Shown here in pieces: positions 47,665 to 56,509 of a DNA stretch of 64,000 bases (the stretch's first letter is position 1; each line of letters begins with the position of its first letter). The notes beneath the pieces are model-generated. The model was not told the DNA's origin. It saw only the letters and a list, made by a program, of their open reading frames with translations, and did not search any database. Position numbers and translations under genes: made by a program. Source of the DNA: Stenotrophomonas rhizophila (GTDB taxonomy: Bacteria; Pseudomonadota; Gammaproteobacteria; Xanthomonadales; Xanthomonadaceae). The stretch is taken from positions 1 to 64,000 of the forward strand of contig NZ_JACWUO010000013.1 of NCBI RefSeq assembly GCF_020857975.1, read 5' to 3'.

Positions 47665-48162
47665 TTAAAACGCTTCAAATTTCGGCTCTGTGCAGGCTGA
47701 ATATACCACCTCACAGCCATGGCCACCGCGGGATTCGCAGAGCTTCGTGGCTACGCCTTTCGAAAGCTCTTCCGTAGCCGCGCTACCAAAGCTCGTACCA
47801 GGGGCTCCAGAGCTCGGCACTGCCGCCGCGGCGCACTGATTCTTGTAGGTAAACGACACCCGACAGTCGCGCGCGCCCGAGCCAGCACACCCAGAAACTG
47901 CGTTCTTTGCAGCATCTGACTTCTTGACCTCGCCGGTAGCTGTTCCTGACGCACCGGTAGATGAGGTCGCAATTGCGCCCCATGTCTTTATCCACCGGCC
48001 AGTGGCACGTGGACCTTCAGCAACACCGCTGCCGCCAGCGGGAATTGGCGCACAGCCTGGGGCGCGACTGCCCCCTATTGGGTACTGGCCAGGAGGACAC
48101 CTGCCCTCGGCAAAAATCAAGAATGGCACTAGGCACAACAACAAAATCAAAGCAGCTCTCAT
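47665..48162 (-). CDS. DUF4189 secreted paralog 2 (subfamily B)
   Basis: 165 residues with a signal peptide (LILLLCLVPFLIFA). Head EGRCPPGQYPIGGSRAPGC, domain from GRWIKTWGAIATS, end VVYSACTEPKFEAF. It closely resembles paralog 3. GAGAAG lies eight bases before the ATG. No virB6-like sequence is visible upstream of it, unlike paralogs 3, 4 and 5. Confidence 0.85.
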   Translation of the reverse strand: MRAALILLLCLVPFLIFAEGRCPPGQYPIGGSRAPGCAPIPAGGSGVAEGPRATGRWIKTWGAIATSSTGASGTATGEVKKSDAAKNAVSGCAGSGARDCRVSFTYKNQCAAAAVPSSGAPGTSFGSAATEELSKGVATKLCESRGGHGCEVVYSACTEPKFEAF

Positions 48163-48264
48163 GAAATCATCTTCTCAAGCTGGAAGGCAGATCGCATCCG
48201 ATCAAGAGGCCGGGAATCCCCCTTCAACGCACCTATTGTCGCGGTGCGGCTGCAAAAAAAATAT

Positions 48265-48789
48265 CTAGAAAGCCTCGAACTTTGGTTCTGTGCATGCCGA
48301 ATACACGACACCACAACTCTGTCCCCCTCGAGACTGACAGAGTTCAGTAGCGACCTTTTTGGCAACATCAACAGTCTCTCCGCTCCCAAAGTTCGTACCT
48401 TGAGTGCCCGAACTCGCGGTCGCGGCCGCCGCACACTGGTGCTTGTACGTAAAAGCGATGTCGCAATCACGTGCGCCGGTCGCTTCGCACTCGACCATTG
48501 CTGCTTTTTCAGCCTCCCTCTTCTTTACCTTCCCGACCGAAACACCTGATGCCCCAGAGTTGGACATTGCGATGGCGCCCCATGTCTTGATCCAGCGACC
48601 CGTCGCCCTGGGCCCAGCGTCCCCGCTGGACCCCGCCGGAGTTGGCGCACATCCCGGTGCCCGACTGTCACCTATCGGGTACTGGCCAGGCGGGTATCGT
48701 CCCTCCGCCAAAGCCGATTGAGCAGCAACGCCAAGTGCCAAACAAATACTCAACTTGAAAATGATCTTCCCAAATGATTCTTTGCGCAC
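48265..48789 (-). CDS. DUF4189 secreted paralog 3 (subfamily B), head Cys lost
   Basis: 174 residues from a GTG at 48789, chosen because AAGGGGGG lies seven bases before it. Signal peptide ends ALA. The head is EGRYPPGQYPIGDSRAPGC, so the first conserved Cys is Tyr, leaving its presumed disulfide partner unpaired. Domain from GRWIKTWGAIAMS to VVYSACTEPKFEAF. A vestige of a virB6 tail lies just upstream. Confidence 0.82.
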   Translation of the reverse strand: MRKESFGKIIFKLSICLALGVAAQSALAEGRYPPGQYPIGDSRAPGCAPTPAGSSGDAGPRATGRWIKTWGAIAMSNSGASGVSVGKVKKREAEKAAMVECEATGARDCDIAFTYKHQCAAAATASSGTQGTNFGSGETVDVAKKVATELCQSRGGQSCGVVYSACTEPKFEAF

Positions 48790-48867
48790 AGCCCTGCCCC
48801 CCTTCGACAGCTCTTTCACTCAACATCAGTCACTTGACCCGGCGGCACCCATCGTGCTTGGCGCTCG

Positions 48868-49027
48868 CTACCCATCTGTAGAATTCTGAGGCATCGAACT
48901 CCGGACCATACTCCCAGCGTGCGCATCTCTGCCATGTGCCTCGCCCCTCGCGGGCGACGGCGGCGTATACGAACCCGGCGGCTGGCCCTGCGGGTCTGGC
49001 TGGCCAGCTGCCGATCCACCGATCTGG
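48868..49027 (-). pseudogene. Vestige of a virB6 3' end with an alternative tail
   Basis: About 69 bases (48959-49027) match the virB6 linker coding for QIGGSAAGQPDPQGQPPGS then YTPP. A different tail follows, starting SPARGEAHGRD, and ends at a TAG at 48868. Upstream of the linker the reading frame no longer matches virB6 and soon meets a stop. It lies 79 bases before paralog 3. Confidence 0.72.
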
Positions 49028-49188
49028 TCTGGGATTGCGGCGCCCCACTTGAGACTACCATCACTGTTGGCCCCTCAGAATCAGAATCCCAAGGGCTGCC
49101 GCACATTGTGCAGACGATTGAACCACTGACGGGTACCAAATTTATGAGACATAGGCACCTGAAGACACCAGTAAGTAATACTTATCGA

Positions 49189-49716
49189 TCAGAACGCCTT
49201 AAACACAGGCTCAGTGCAATCGGCATAAGAAACAGTGCAATTTCCGCCGCCATTTTTCTTGCACGTCTCAAGCACATTGTCTGTAGCAGTATCTTTGTCC
49301 TTAGCAGAGCTAATTGAAATTCGCCCATTCAGGCCCTTCTGCGGAAATGCGAGGGCGACACATTGATTTTTATAGGCAAATCCTTTCGAACAATCTTTCG
49401 CACCATATTTCTCGCAACGAGCTTTCGCCTCGTTCAATGCTTCCGACTTAGACAATTTTCCGACAGAAGCCCCCGCGTCACCAGTCGAGCCAGAAGTGGA
49501 CACGGCCCCCCAAGTTAGCAGCCACTTCCCTGTCGCAACTGGACCGCTACTCTGGCCCGCGTTCCCACCAGCAGGAATGGGCGCGCAACCAGGGGCACGG
49601 CTATCGCCGATTGGATATTGACCAGGTGGGCATCGACCCTCTGCCAGAGCCACATTTCCGCCTGCCAACATCCCGAAGGCAAGAATCAACGTCAACAAAA
49701 GAACCCTGTTAGCCAT
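49189..49716 (-). CDS. DUF4189 secreted paralog 4
   Basis: 175 residues with a signal peptide ending ALA. Head EGRCPPGQYPIGDSRAPGC, then GKWLLTWGAVSTSGS and the end VSYADCTEPVFKAF. It is intermediate between the two subfamilies and has an AT-richer coding sequence than the others. Start at 49716 with AAGGTGG five bases upstream. It begins 28 bases after the stop of the long virB6 partial copy. Confidence 0.85.
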   Translation of the reverse strand: MANRVLLLTLILAFGMLAGGNVALAEGRCPPGQYPIGDSRAPGCAPIPAGGNAGQSSGPVATGKWLLTWGAVSTSGSTGDAGASVGKLSKSEALNEAKARCEKYGAKDCSKGFAYKNQCVALAFPQKGLNGRISISSAKDKDTATDNVLETCKKNGGGNCTVSYADCTEPVFKAF

Positions 49717-49744
49717 ACTTGCCACCTTCATTGGGTCAGAACCG

Positions 49745-50542
49745 TCATCGCTCAGTCCGTTGCGAGGCTCTCAAGCCGGTTTGCACTGGAGGCTCCGAGT
49801 TGCCCTGTGGAATGGTTATACGACCGGCACCACTACTGTTTGATTGATCGGCCGTGCTACTTGTGCCGCCGCCCTTTTCCGGAGCGGGCGGCGTATACGA
49901 ACCCGGCGGCTGACCCTGCGGGCCCGGCTGGCCCGCCGGGGATCCACCGATCTGGGAGTATGGCGCGAAACCACCCAAGGTTCCCTGGAAGAACATCGCC
50001 GCCATTGGGGGAGCGGTCAGGATCAGGGTCGTGAGGATCAGGCCCATGCCGCCCTGCTGCATCGCCTGGCTGGTCATGCCGTCGCTGGAGGCGCCGTCGA
50101 GCAGGAACTTGTTGACCAGGGCGGTGGACCAGAACGCGGCCGAGACACGGATCACCATGTCCAGCGCGATCGATACCATCGCTGCAAGTACGGCCATCGA
50201 GAACATCGTGCCGATGCCGTAGAACAGCCATCGCTGGAACAGCTGCTTGGTCTGCTCGAACAGCAGACACAGAATGAACAAGGGTCCCAGGCCGATGAAC
50301 AACGCCAGCGCGACCTCGTAGAGCAGCAGCATCGCACCGGCGGTGACGGCCGGGCCGCCCGTGCCCATGCCGATGAACCACAGTGCCCGGGTCTTGTCGG
50401 CCTGCAGCCCTGGGTCGTTCATGATCTTGATGCCATCAATGCTCGACAGCGCCACCTGCATCCAGGCCAGGCTCTTGTCGATCTGATCTTCCGGCCGCTG
50501 GTCTTTGCCGGTCGACACAAGTGTGATCAGGCCTTTGACGTC
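49745..50542 (-). pseudogene. Partial virB6 copy: conserved C-terminal half with a different tail
   Basis: The open part codes 257 residues from a GTG at 50518; homology to virB6 begins near 50542 at the codons for DVKGLIT. From EDQIDKSLAW to GSYTPP, about 200 residues, it matches full-length VirB6 except for one Pro for Ala, while the DNA differs mostly at silent positions. The last 48 residues (APEKGGG to ASQRTER) are unrelated to the VirB6 tail. It lacks the first half, so it cannot work alone, but it could be a donor for recombination. Confidence 0.85.
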
Positions 50543-50565
50543 CCCACACGCACGCCACTCTACAA

Positions 50566-51090
50566 TCAGAATGCCTTGAATTCGGACATGCTGCAGGCCG
50601 AATACACTACCTCACACGTCTGACCACCTAACGCAGAAGCGCATTCTTTCATAGCGATTGACTTAGCTTGATCGACAGTCTCAGCACGAGCAATCGTGGA
50701 ACGGCCCGGCCCTTTCGCCAAGCTCTCCGCTGTCGCATCCGCGATAGCCGCACACTGGTTGTAGTAAGCCAAACGAAGCTTGCAACTCTTTCCACCAAGT
50801 TTCTTGCATTCAGCCGTAGCGGCAGCGACAGCCTGGCGCTTGGACTTCATTGATACCGAAGCGCCAGTGGCGAGACTCTCGGCATCTTCCGAAATCGCAC
50901 CCCAGCGTGTTTCCCATTTTCCGGTTGCAACTGGGCCCTGTGCGGCATCGCTTCCACCACCGGTTGGTATCGGTGCGCAACCTGGTGCGCGGCTGTCACC
51001 AATAGGATAGGAACCGGGCGGGCACCGGCCTTCAGCGAAGGCCGCCGTCGATACAAGCATTAGCGCACTCAAGAGCAGCAATTTCTTCAC
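50566..51090 (-). CDS. DUF4189 secreted paralog 5 (subfamily A), next to intact virB6
   Basis: 174 residues from a GTG at 51090 with AGGAGG seven bases upstream, the strongest ribosome site of the array. Signal peptide KKLLLLSALMLVSTAAFA. Head EGRCPPGSYPIGDSRAPGC, domain from GKWETRWGAIS to VVYSACSMSEFKAF. It follows intact virB6 by 52 bases and is probably the copy expressed as part of the vir operon. Confidence 0.87.
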   Translation of the reverse strand: MKKLLLLSALMLVSTAAFAEGRCPPGSYPIGDSRAPGCAPIPTGGGSDAAQGPVATGKWETRWGAISEDAESLATGASVSMKSKRQAVAAATAECKKLGGKSCKLRLAYYNQCAAIADATAESLAKGPGRSTIARAETVDQAKSIAMKECASALGGQTCEVVYSACSMSEFKAF

Positions 51091-51142
51091 TACCAGACCT
51101 CCTGTGAAACGAAGCCGAACCGCTTTTTCACCATCCGCATCG

Positions 51143-52294
51143 TTAATCTGCGTTACCCAGCTTTCGCATTGAATCCCTACTCTCACCTGAGCCCTGAGAT
51201 ACTTGTGACACCGTCCGACCGGCATGAGACTGCGGGGTAAACTCACCAGATGCTGCTTCCGAGTTCTTGGTTTGAGGCGGCGTATACGAACCCGGCGGCT
51301 GGCCCTGCGGACCTGGCTGGCCCGCTGCTGATCCACCGATCTGGGAGTATGGCGCGAAACCACCCAAGGTTCCCTGGAAGAACATCGCCGCCATTGGGGG
51401 AGCGGTCAGGATCAGGGTCGTGAGGATCAGGCCCATGCCGCCCTGCTGCATCGCCTGGCTGGTCATGCCGTCGCTGGAAGCGCCGTCGAGCAGGAACTTG
51501 TTGACCAAGGCAGTGGACCAGAACGCGGCTGAGACACGGATGACCATATCCAGCGCGATCGATACCATTGCTGCCAGTACCGCCATCGAGAACATCGTGC
51601 CGATGCCGTAGAACAGCCATCGCTGGAACAGCTGCTTGGTCTGCTCAAACAGCAGACACAGAATGAACAAGGGCCCCAGGCCGATGAACAACGCCAGCGC
51701 GACCTCGTAGAGCAGCAGCATCGCACCGGCGGTGACGGCCGGGCCGCCCGTACCCATGCCGATGAACCACAGTGCCCGGGTCTTGTCGGCCTGCAGCCCT
51801 GGGTCGTTCATGATCTTGATGCCATCAATGCTCGACAGCGCCACCTGCATCCAGGCCAAGCTCTTGTCGATCTGATCTTCCGGCTTTTCGTCCTTGCCCG
51901 TCACCACATGGGTAATCAAACCCTTGACGTCATCATTGAGGAACTTCTGCAGACTGGTGCCGAACATCGCCATGCTGGTGGCAACGCTCACGATCAGGGC
52001 CGCACGCGCCATGTTGGTTACCAACACCATCATGGAATCCCTGCTGCGACCAGTGACGATCCGGTAACCCTGGATCAATACCCAGAGTGTCATCAGCACC
52101 AGGGCTATGCCACCGACCCAGGCCATCATGCGCCCCATCAGGTCGATGCCGTAGTCACTGATCCTGTCGCGCAGGTAATCCATGATCAGCTTGAAGAAGA
52201 CGAAATCGCCGATCGACTGGACACGCACCGCGTAGCCCAGCAGATCCTGCAATCCGCCTGAGAAATCAAAGTTGGCCAGCCACCTGATCGTCAT
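51143..52294 (-). CDS. virB6: VirB6, X-T4SS inner-membrane channel protein
   Basis: 383 residues, polytopic. Hydrophobic helices include MMAWVGGIALVLMTLWVLIQ, MARAALIVSVATSMAMFG, ALFIGLGPLFILCLLF, and two more up to AAMFFQGTLGGF. The conserved periplasmic and cytoplasmic core is followed by a linker rich in Gly/Pro/Gln (QIGGSAAGQPGPQGQPPGS) and a hydrophilic tail ending RKLGNAD. It forms part of the inner-membrane complex with VirB3, B4, B8 and B10. The ATG at 52294 is preferred for its spacing from AAGG. Its 3' half is duplicated downstream with other tails. Confidence 0.9.
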   Translation of the reverse strand: MTIRWLANFDFSGGLQDLLGYAVRVQSIGDFVFFKLIMDYLRDRISDYGIDLMGRMMAWVGGIALVLMTLWVLIQGYRIVTGRSRDSMMVLVTNMARAALIVSVATSMAMFGTSLQKFLNDDVKGLITHVVTGKDEKPEDQIDKSLAWMQVALSSIDGIKIMNDPGLQADKTRALWFIGMGTGGPAVTAGAMLLLYEVALALFIGLGPLFILCLLFEQTKQLFQRWLFYGIGTMFSMAVLAAMVSIALDMVIRVSAAFWSTALVNKFLLDGASSDGMTSQAMQQGGMGLILTTLILTAPPMAAMFFQGTLGGFAPYSQIGGSAAGQPGPQGQPPGSYTPPQTKNSEAASGEFTPQSHAGRTVSQVSQGSGESRDSMRKLGNAD

Positions 52295-52377
52295 TTCCAC
52301 AATCCCTTGGTAATTCCGTTACTGCATGAAACGCCGCATTGCTTTGCAGCGCCTGTCTACGTATTAACGATCTACGG

Positions 52378-53154
52378 TCAATCGACGCTGAGCGCCGTCT
52401 TCAGCGCGGCGGTCTTCACCATGTCGCTGATCAACTGCTTGGTCGGATCTCCCTTCAGGGCCGCCTGCGCCACCACCTTCTGATTGGCCTCCATCACTTC
52501 GATGTAGGCGTCATAGGACTGCATGCGGCCCTGCCAGGCCTGGGCCTGGACTGCCAGGTCATTGGCGGTTCGTACGGCATCGCTGTTGACGGCGGTCATG
52601 TTGCCGAGCAGCTGGCTGCTCTGGCGCAGGGCCTGGATGGCCTTCAAGGACTGGTCCATCAACGGCACCGTCTCCTTGATGAACATCACCGAGTCGTTGT
52701 ACTTGCGGTTCTGCATCATGCGGATGTTGACGCAGATCTGCCGCTGTTGCGCCTTGACATCGCCGTGCGCATCGAACACGAAGTAGGCGAACATGCCGCT
52801 CAGACTGGTGTCGGTGGCCGGCCCGCAGGATTCGGTGACCATGTAGTCGTTGGGAACCAGGGTCAGTGTCGCGGCCGGGGAGAGGCCGAAATTGTTGACG
52901 ATGCCCTGCACCGTCACCAGCGCATTGGTGTATTCGCGCAGCAGCTTGATCCAGCGGGTATTGTCCTTGGCGAACTCGGCAATGTCCTGGAAGTTGCTTC
53001 TGATCGCCTGGATGATGGCGGTGTAATCGATGACCGGCATGCCGGCATTGGCCGATGTAGCAGTAACCGTCATCACCGCCCCCATCACAAAGGCAGCAAG
53101 ACGCGTGCGGCGCGGGCTGCGGCCGTTCTTTCGGGTCTTCTTGGCATTATTCAT
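52378..53154 (-). CDS. virB5: VirB5, minor pilus component
   Basis: 258 residues with a signal peptide ending ANA after an Arg/Lys-rich start. The mature protein is mainly helical (IIQAIRSNFQDIAEFAKDN; LRQSSQLLGNMTAVN), with two Cys, as in VirB5/TraC-like tip proteins. It would sit at the tip of the T4SS pilus. GGAG lies six bases before 53154. It is 48 bases after virB4. Confidence 0.82.
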   Translation of the reverse strand: MNNAKKTRKNGRSPRRTRLAAFVMGAVMTVTATSANAGMPVIDYTAIIQAIRSNFQDIAEFAKDNTRWIKLLREYTNALVTVQGIVNNFGLSPAATLTLVPNDYMVTESCGPATDTSLSGMFAYFVFDAHGDVKAQQRQICVNIRMMQNRKYNDSVMFIKETVPLMDQSLKAIQALRQSSQLLGNMTAVNSDAVRTANDLAVQAQAWQGRMQSYDAYIEVMEANQKVVAQAALKGDPTKQLISDMVKTAALKTALSVD

Positions 53155-53202
53155 AGTCGTCTCCATTGTCTATTCGTCTTTGAACCCGGGTCGAACTGCA
53201 AC

Positions 53203-55647
53203 TCAGGTCACTGCATCCGTGCGCGGCGCGGCCTGCCGCGATCCCTTGCGCTTCTTGTAGAACTCACCCAACCACTGCTCGGGCGTCAGGTCCGCCTGCA
53301 GCACCTTCTCGCGCTGCGCGGCATCCTGCAGCACCCGGTGCATCACTTCGATATTGTCGGTGGAGGCGGAAATCACCGACAGGATGTCGTCCATGCCGCG
53401 CAGGTTGAGCTGGCACACGCTGGCGGCATGGCCCTGCTTGACCAGGAAGCAGCGCGACCGCTCGTCCAGCGCGGTGACCACCTTGAACTCGGCCTCGGTC
53501 AGCTTCAGGCCGTCGATGTAGTCCGAGCGGCTGGCGTTCGGGTTGGGCAGCAGGATCAGGGTGGCGGTCTGTTCGATCAGCGCCGCGGCGATGTCGCTTT
53601 TCAGCGCATCCTCCGGGCTCTGGGTGGCGAAGATACCCAGGCCGTTCTGCTTACGGATGGTCTTCTGCTTGTTCTTGGCGAATTCCTTCAGGCCACCCTC
53701 GCCGTCCAGGATCTTCCAGAATTCGTCCATCACGTAGATCAGCGGGCGGCCGTCGATCAGCGATTCGAGCTTGTGCAGCAGGTAGTTGATCACCGGCACC
53801 CGTACTTCGGGGTTGTCGATGATGTCGGTGTAGTCGAAGCCGATGATGTTGGCCCGGCTCAGGTCGATGGTGTCGACCGGGTTGTCGAACACCCAGCCCA
53901 GCGAATTACCTGCCGTCCAGCGCCGCATGCGCGCATACAGGCCGTCGTCGCCCATGTTGGGCAGGCTCTTCTGGAAGTTGGTCATGCTGCGCAGGTGCAT
54001 CGGGGTGTCGAGCATGTTCTCCACGCCGCGGAAGATGTCCTCTTCCTCGCGGGCGCTGTACTCGCGCTTGCCGGCCAGCACCTTGATCAGGTCGGCCAGG
54101 AACTGCACGTTGGATTCGTTGTTCTCGCACTGGAACGGGTTGAAGCCGGTGGCCTGGCCGTTGTCCAGCGCCAGGTAGTTGCCCCCGCAGGCGCGCACGA
54201 AGATTTCCGCGCCGCGGTCCTTGTCGAAGAAGAAGATGGTCGGCGACGGGTCGTACTTCTGCACCTGGCTGAGCAGGAAGTTGATCAACGCGGTTTTACC
54301 GGTACCGGACTTGCCGATCACCATGGTGTTGGCGATCGCCTTCTCACCCAGCGAATTTTCCGACGGGTGGGTGGCGTGGAAGTTGAAGTAGTACGGCTGC
54401 CCGTTGGTGGTCTGCAGGGTGGTCACGCAGTCGCCCCACGGGTTGTTGTGCTGCTTGCCGGTGGCGAAGTTATGCAGCGGCGACAGGCCCAGGAAGTTCA
54501 GCGAACTGACATTGGCCAGGCGGGTGCGGAAGCGCCAGTTGGCCGGGAACTGCGAGTAGAACGACGCGGTGACCGCCAGGTCTTCCTTGGTCGACACGAA
54601 GCCGGCGTTGGACAGCTCGGCGCGGGTCGAGGCAATGTTCTGCGAGAGCTTTTCCTGGCTGTCGGCGAACACGGCCATGATGAAGTGGTATTCGCCCAGC
54701 ACGAAGTTGCCCGACGACAGCTGGTCCATCGCCTGGTCCAGCTCGATGATCTGGCTGACCGCCTTGTCGCCGGAGGAGATCATCATGCCCTTGGTGCGGT
54801 CCAGCACCTTGAGCGCGTCCTGGCGCCCCATCGGGCTGAACGAATGGGTGATGACGTACTCGAAATCGAGGTACTTCAGCCCGTTGAGCACACCAGGGTA
54901 AGTACCCTCGGCATACTCCTTGATATTGAGGATGGCGCCGAAGTGATTGACGCCGTTGGGCGTGCTGATCACGAAATCGCCGGTCTTGGCCGAGAACATG
55001 TGCCGGCTGATCGGCAGGTAATCCTTGACCGGGGCCGACAGCACCGGCACCGGCTCGTCGATGCGGTTGAGCAGGTAACCGAAGAACTCCAGCGTCTCGG
55101 AGAACACCTGGCCGTTCTTGGCCTCGTACATGCCCATGCGGTAAGGCGCGTAGTCGCGGATCACCGCTTCGACGTTGCCGGCCATTTCCAGCAGCTTGGC
55201 CACGGCCTGGTCCTGCTCGGCCTGCAGCTTGGTTACGTTGGATGATTTGTCCATCATCCGCTTGCCCGACACCACCGGCCGGTACAGCATGGTCAGGTAC
55301 AGCTCGTTCTGCATGATGCGCTGGGACGAAAGCATGCCCATGTACTGGTCACACACGTCCTGGTTGAACTTCTGCTTGAACGAGGTACGGCCCTTCAGCG
55401 TACGGCGGCGGCGGATGTCATGCACCCAGAACGCCACATTGACGAAATCCGGGGCGCGCAGCGTCTGCAGCAACCGGTTGAAGGTGTTGTGCTTGTGCTC
55501 CAGCTCCCAATCCTCGCGCCCTACGAAGGGCAGGCCTTCCAGGTGCCAGGTCAGCAGAAAATCTCCACCCGTGGTCTTGACGACCGTCGGCGCCACATGG
55601 CTCGACAGGGGAATGAATTCGCTGATTGAAGTATCGGGACTGAACAT
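53203..55647 (-). CDS. virB4: VirB4, T4SS ATPase
   Basis: 814 residues. N-terminal domain, then the RecA-like ATPase with Walker A GKSGTGKT and the following ALINFLLSQV, Walker B LIYVMDEFWK, and the conserved IFATQSPEDA. It drives pilus assembly and substrate passage at the inner membrane base. Start at 55647 fits the conserved MFSPDTSISEFIP; a longer frame upstream crosses a hairpin. It separates from virB3 by 89 bases holding a strong stem-loop. Confidence 0.96.
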   Translation of the reverse strand: MFSPDTSISEFIPLSSHVAPTVVKTTGGDFLLTWHLEGLPFVGREDWELEHKHNTFNRLLQTLRAPDFVNVAFWVHDIRRRRTLKGRTSFKQKFNQDVCDQYMGMLSSQRIMQNELYLTMLYRPVVSGKRMMDKSSNVTKLQAEQDQAVAKLLEMAGNVEAVIRDYAPYRMGMYEAKNGQVFSETLEFFGYLLNRIDEPVPVLSAPVKDYLPISRHMFSAKTGDFVISTPNGVNHFGAILNIKEYAEGTYPGVLNGLKYLDFEYVITHSFSPMGRQDALKVLDRTKGMMISSGDKAVSQIIELDQAMDQLSSGNFVLGEYHFIMAVFADSQEKLSQNIASTRAELSNAGFVSTKEDLAVTASFYSQFPANWRFRTRLANVSSLNFLGLSPLHNFATGKQHNNPWGDCVTTLQTTNGQPYYFNFHATHPSENSLGEKAIANTMVIGKSGTGKTALINFLLSQVQKYDPSPTIFFFDKDRGAEIFVRACGGNYLALDNGQATGFNPFQCENNESNVQFLADLIKVLAGKREYSAREEEDIFRGVENMLDTPMHLRSMTNFQKSLPNMGDDGLYARMRRWTAGNSLGWVFDNPVDTIDLSRANIIGFDYTDIIDNPEVRVPVINYLLHKLESLIDGRPLIYVMDEFWKILDGEGGLKEFAKNKQKTIRKQNGLGIFATQSPEDALKSDIAAALIEQTATLILLPNPNASRSDYIDGLKLTEAEFKVVTALDERSRCFLVKQGHAASVCQLNLRGMDDILSVISASTDNIEVMHRVLQDAAQREKVLQADLTPEQWLGEFYKKRKGSRQAAPRTDAVT

Positions 55648-55692
55648 GCCTGCTTCCAATGGAGATGCTGCGGGGATGGTGCGTTCCTTGCA

Positions 55693-55720
55693 CCGGGCAG
55701 GCGGCTGGCCGCCTGCCCGG
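55693..55720 (-). other. Strong hairpin between virB3 and virB4
   Basis: Perfect 12-bp stem CCGGGCAGGCGG/CCGCCTGCCCGG on a CTGG loop, no T tract. Its outer half equals that of the hairpin after the fimbrial subunit gene (10290-10323). Likely an mRNA processing or stability element inside the operon. Confidence 0.6.
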
Positions 55721-55736
55721 CTTGCTGCCAGATGCC

Positions 55737-56045
55737 TCAGACCGACGGCGGCTGTTTGTCGCGGTAGTGATTGGGCGTGAAAACCCACATTCCATCGTGT
55801 TCCTGCACGTTGCGCGCCTTGAACTTGAACTGCAGGCGCAGCCCGATCAGCCGGAACACCATCTCATCGCGCTTGGCCATGTGCCGCATGATGAAGATGG
55901 CGATCGGAATGGTGATCAGCAGCCGCATGTCGAAGTACATGCTGAGCAGCAACAAGCCGCCTGCGACCAGGAAGAACGGGACGTAGGGCACGCCCAGAAA
56001 CATCGCCGGCCGCGTGCAACCGCGGAACAGGACGTTCTTATGCAC
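55737..56045 (-). CDS. virB3: VirB3
   Basis: 102 residues. FRGCTRPAMFLGVPYVPFF is the VirB3 signature, followed by two membrane helices and the hydrophilic end with MRHMAKRDE. It anchors VirB4 at the inner membrane. Its start overlaps the virB2 end by eight bases. Confidence 0.92.
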   Translation of the reverse strand: MHKNVLFRGCTRPAMFLGVPYVPFFLVAGGLLLLSMYFDMRLLITIPIAIFIMRHMAKRDEMVFRLIGLRLQFKFKARNVQEHDGMWVFTPNHYRDKQPPSV

Positions 56046-56436
56046 TGTAGTACTGGACCGCGTTGTACAGCGCGGTGGTCGCGCTGCCGGAGCAGGTCTT
56101 GGCCGAGTCGCCCAGCAGCATGTTGGCGATCTGGCCGGCCGCGCCGATCAGCAGGCCACCGATCAGGATCGGCGCCACGTCGGCGATGCGCTTGTGCGCG
56201 AAGGCGATCTGGTAGCCGGCGAAGATCACCGCGATGGTGACCACCGCGATCGAGGCGAAGTTCAGCAGGCCGTTGATGTTCTCAAAGAAGCCGCAGACCT
56301 TCTTGTCGGTACCACCGAAGTTGGTCTGGGCGAATACGTCCGGCACGAAGGCCACGGCGACGAAGGCAACCGCCATCAGCAGGGTCTTCAGGGTGCGCTG
56401 GGCCTGGGCCAGGTCGAGATTGGTACGCTTCTTCAT
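56038..56436 (-). CDS. virB2: VirB2, T4SS major pilin
   Basis: 132 residues. Signal peptide ends VFAQ. The mature part has one Cys pair (KKVCGFF and KTCSGSA) and two hydrophobic helices (FASIAVVTIAVIFAGYQIAF; APILIGGLLIGAAGQIANML), typical of VirB2. Start at 56436 as the family's Lys-rich start; the frame upstream is not coding-like. Translationally coupled to virB3. Confidence 0.92.
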   Translation of the reverse strand: MKKRTNLDLAQAQRTLKTLLMAVAFVAVAFVPDVFAQTNFGGTDKKVCGFFENINGLLNFASIAVVTIAVIFAGYQIAFAHKRIADVAPILIGGLLIGAAGQIANMLLGDSAKTCSGSATTALYNAVQYYSA

Positions 56437-56509
56437 GGGTGATTTCCTTGTTGATGGTCTAACACAACTGAATCGGCCACACCGGGTGGTTGACCGGGCC
56501 ACGACTTCG

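Noticed and set aside
52339..55245. Long open frame opposite virB5 and virB4
   Set aside because: Reverse-frame artefact of high third-position GC in vir genes; it crosses two real genes and has Val/His-rich composition.
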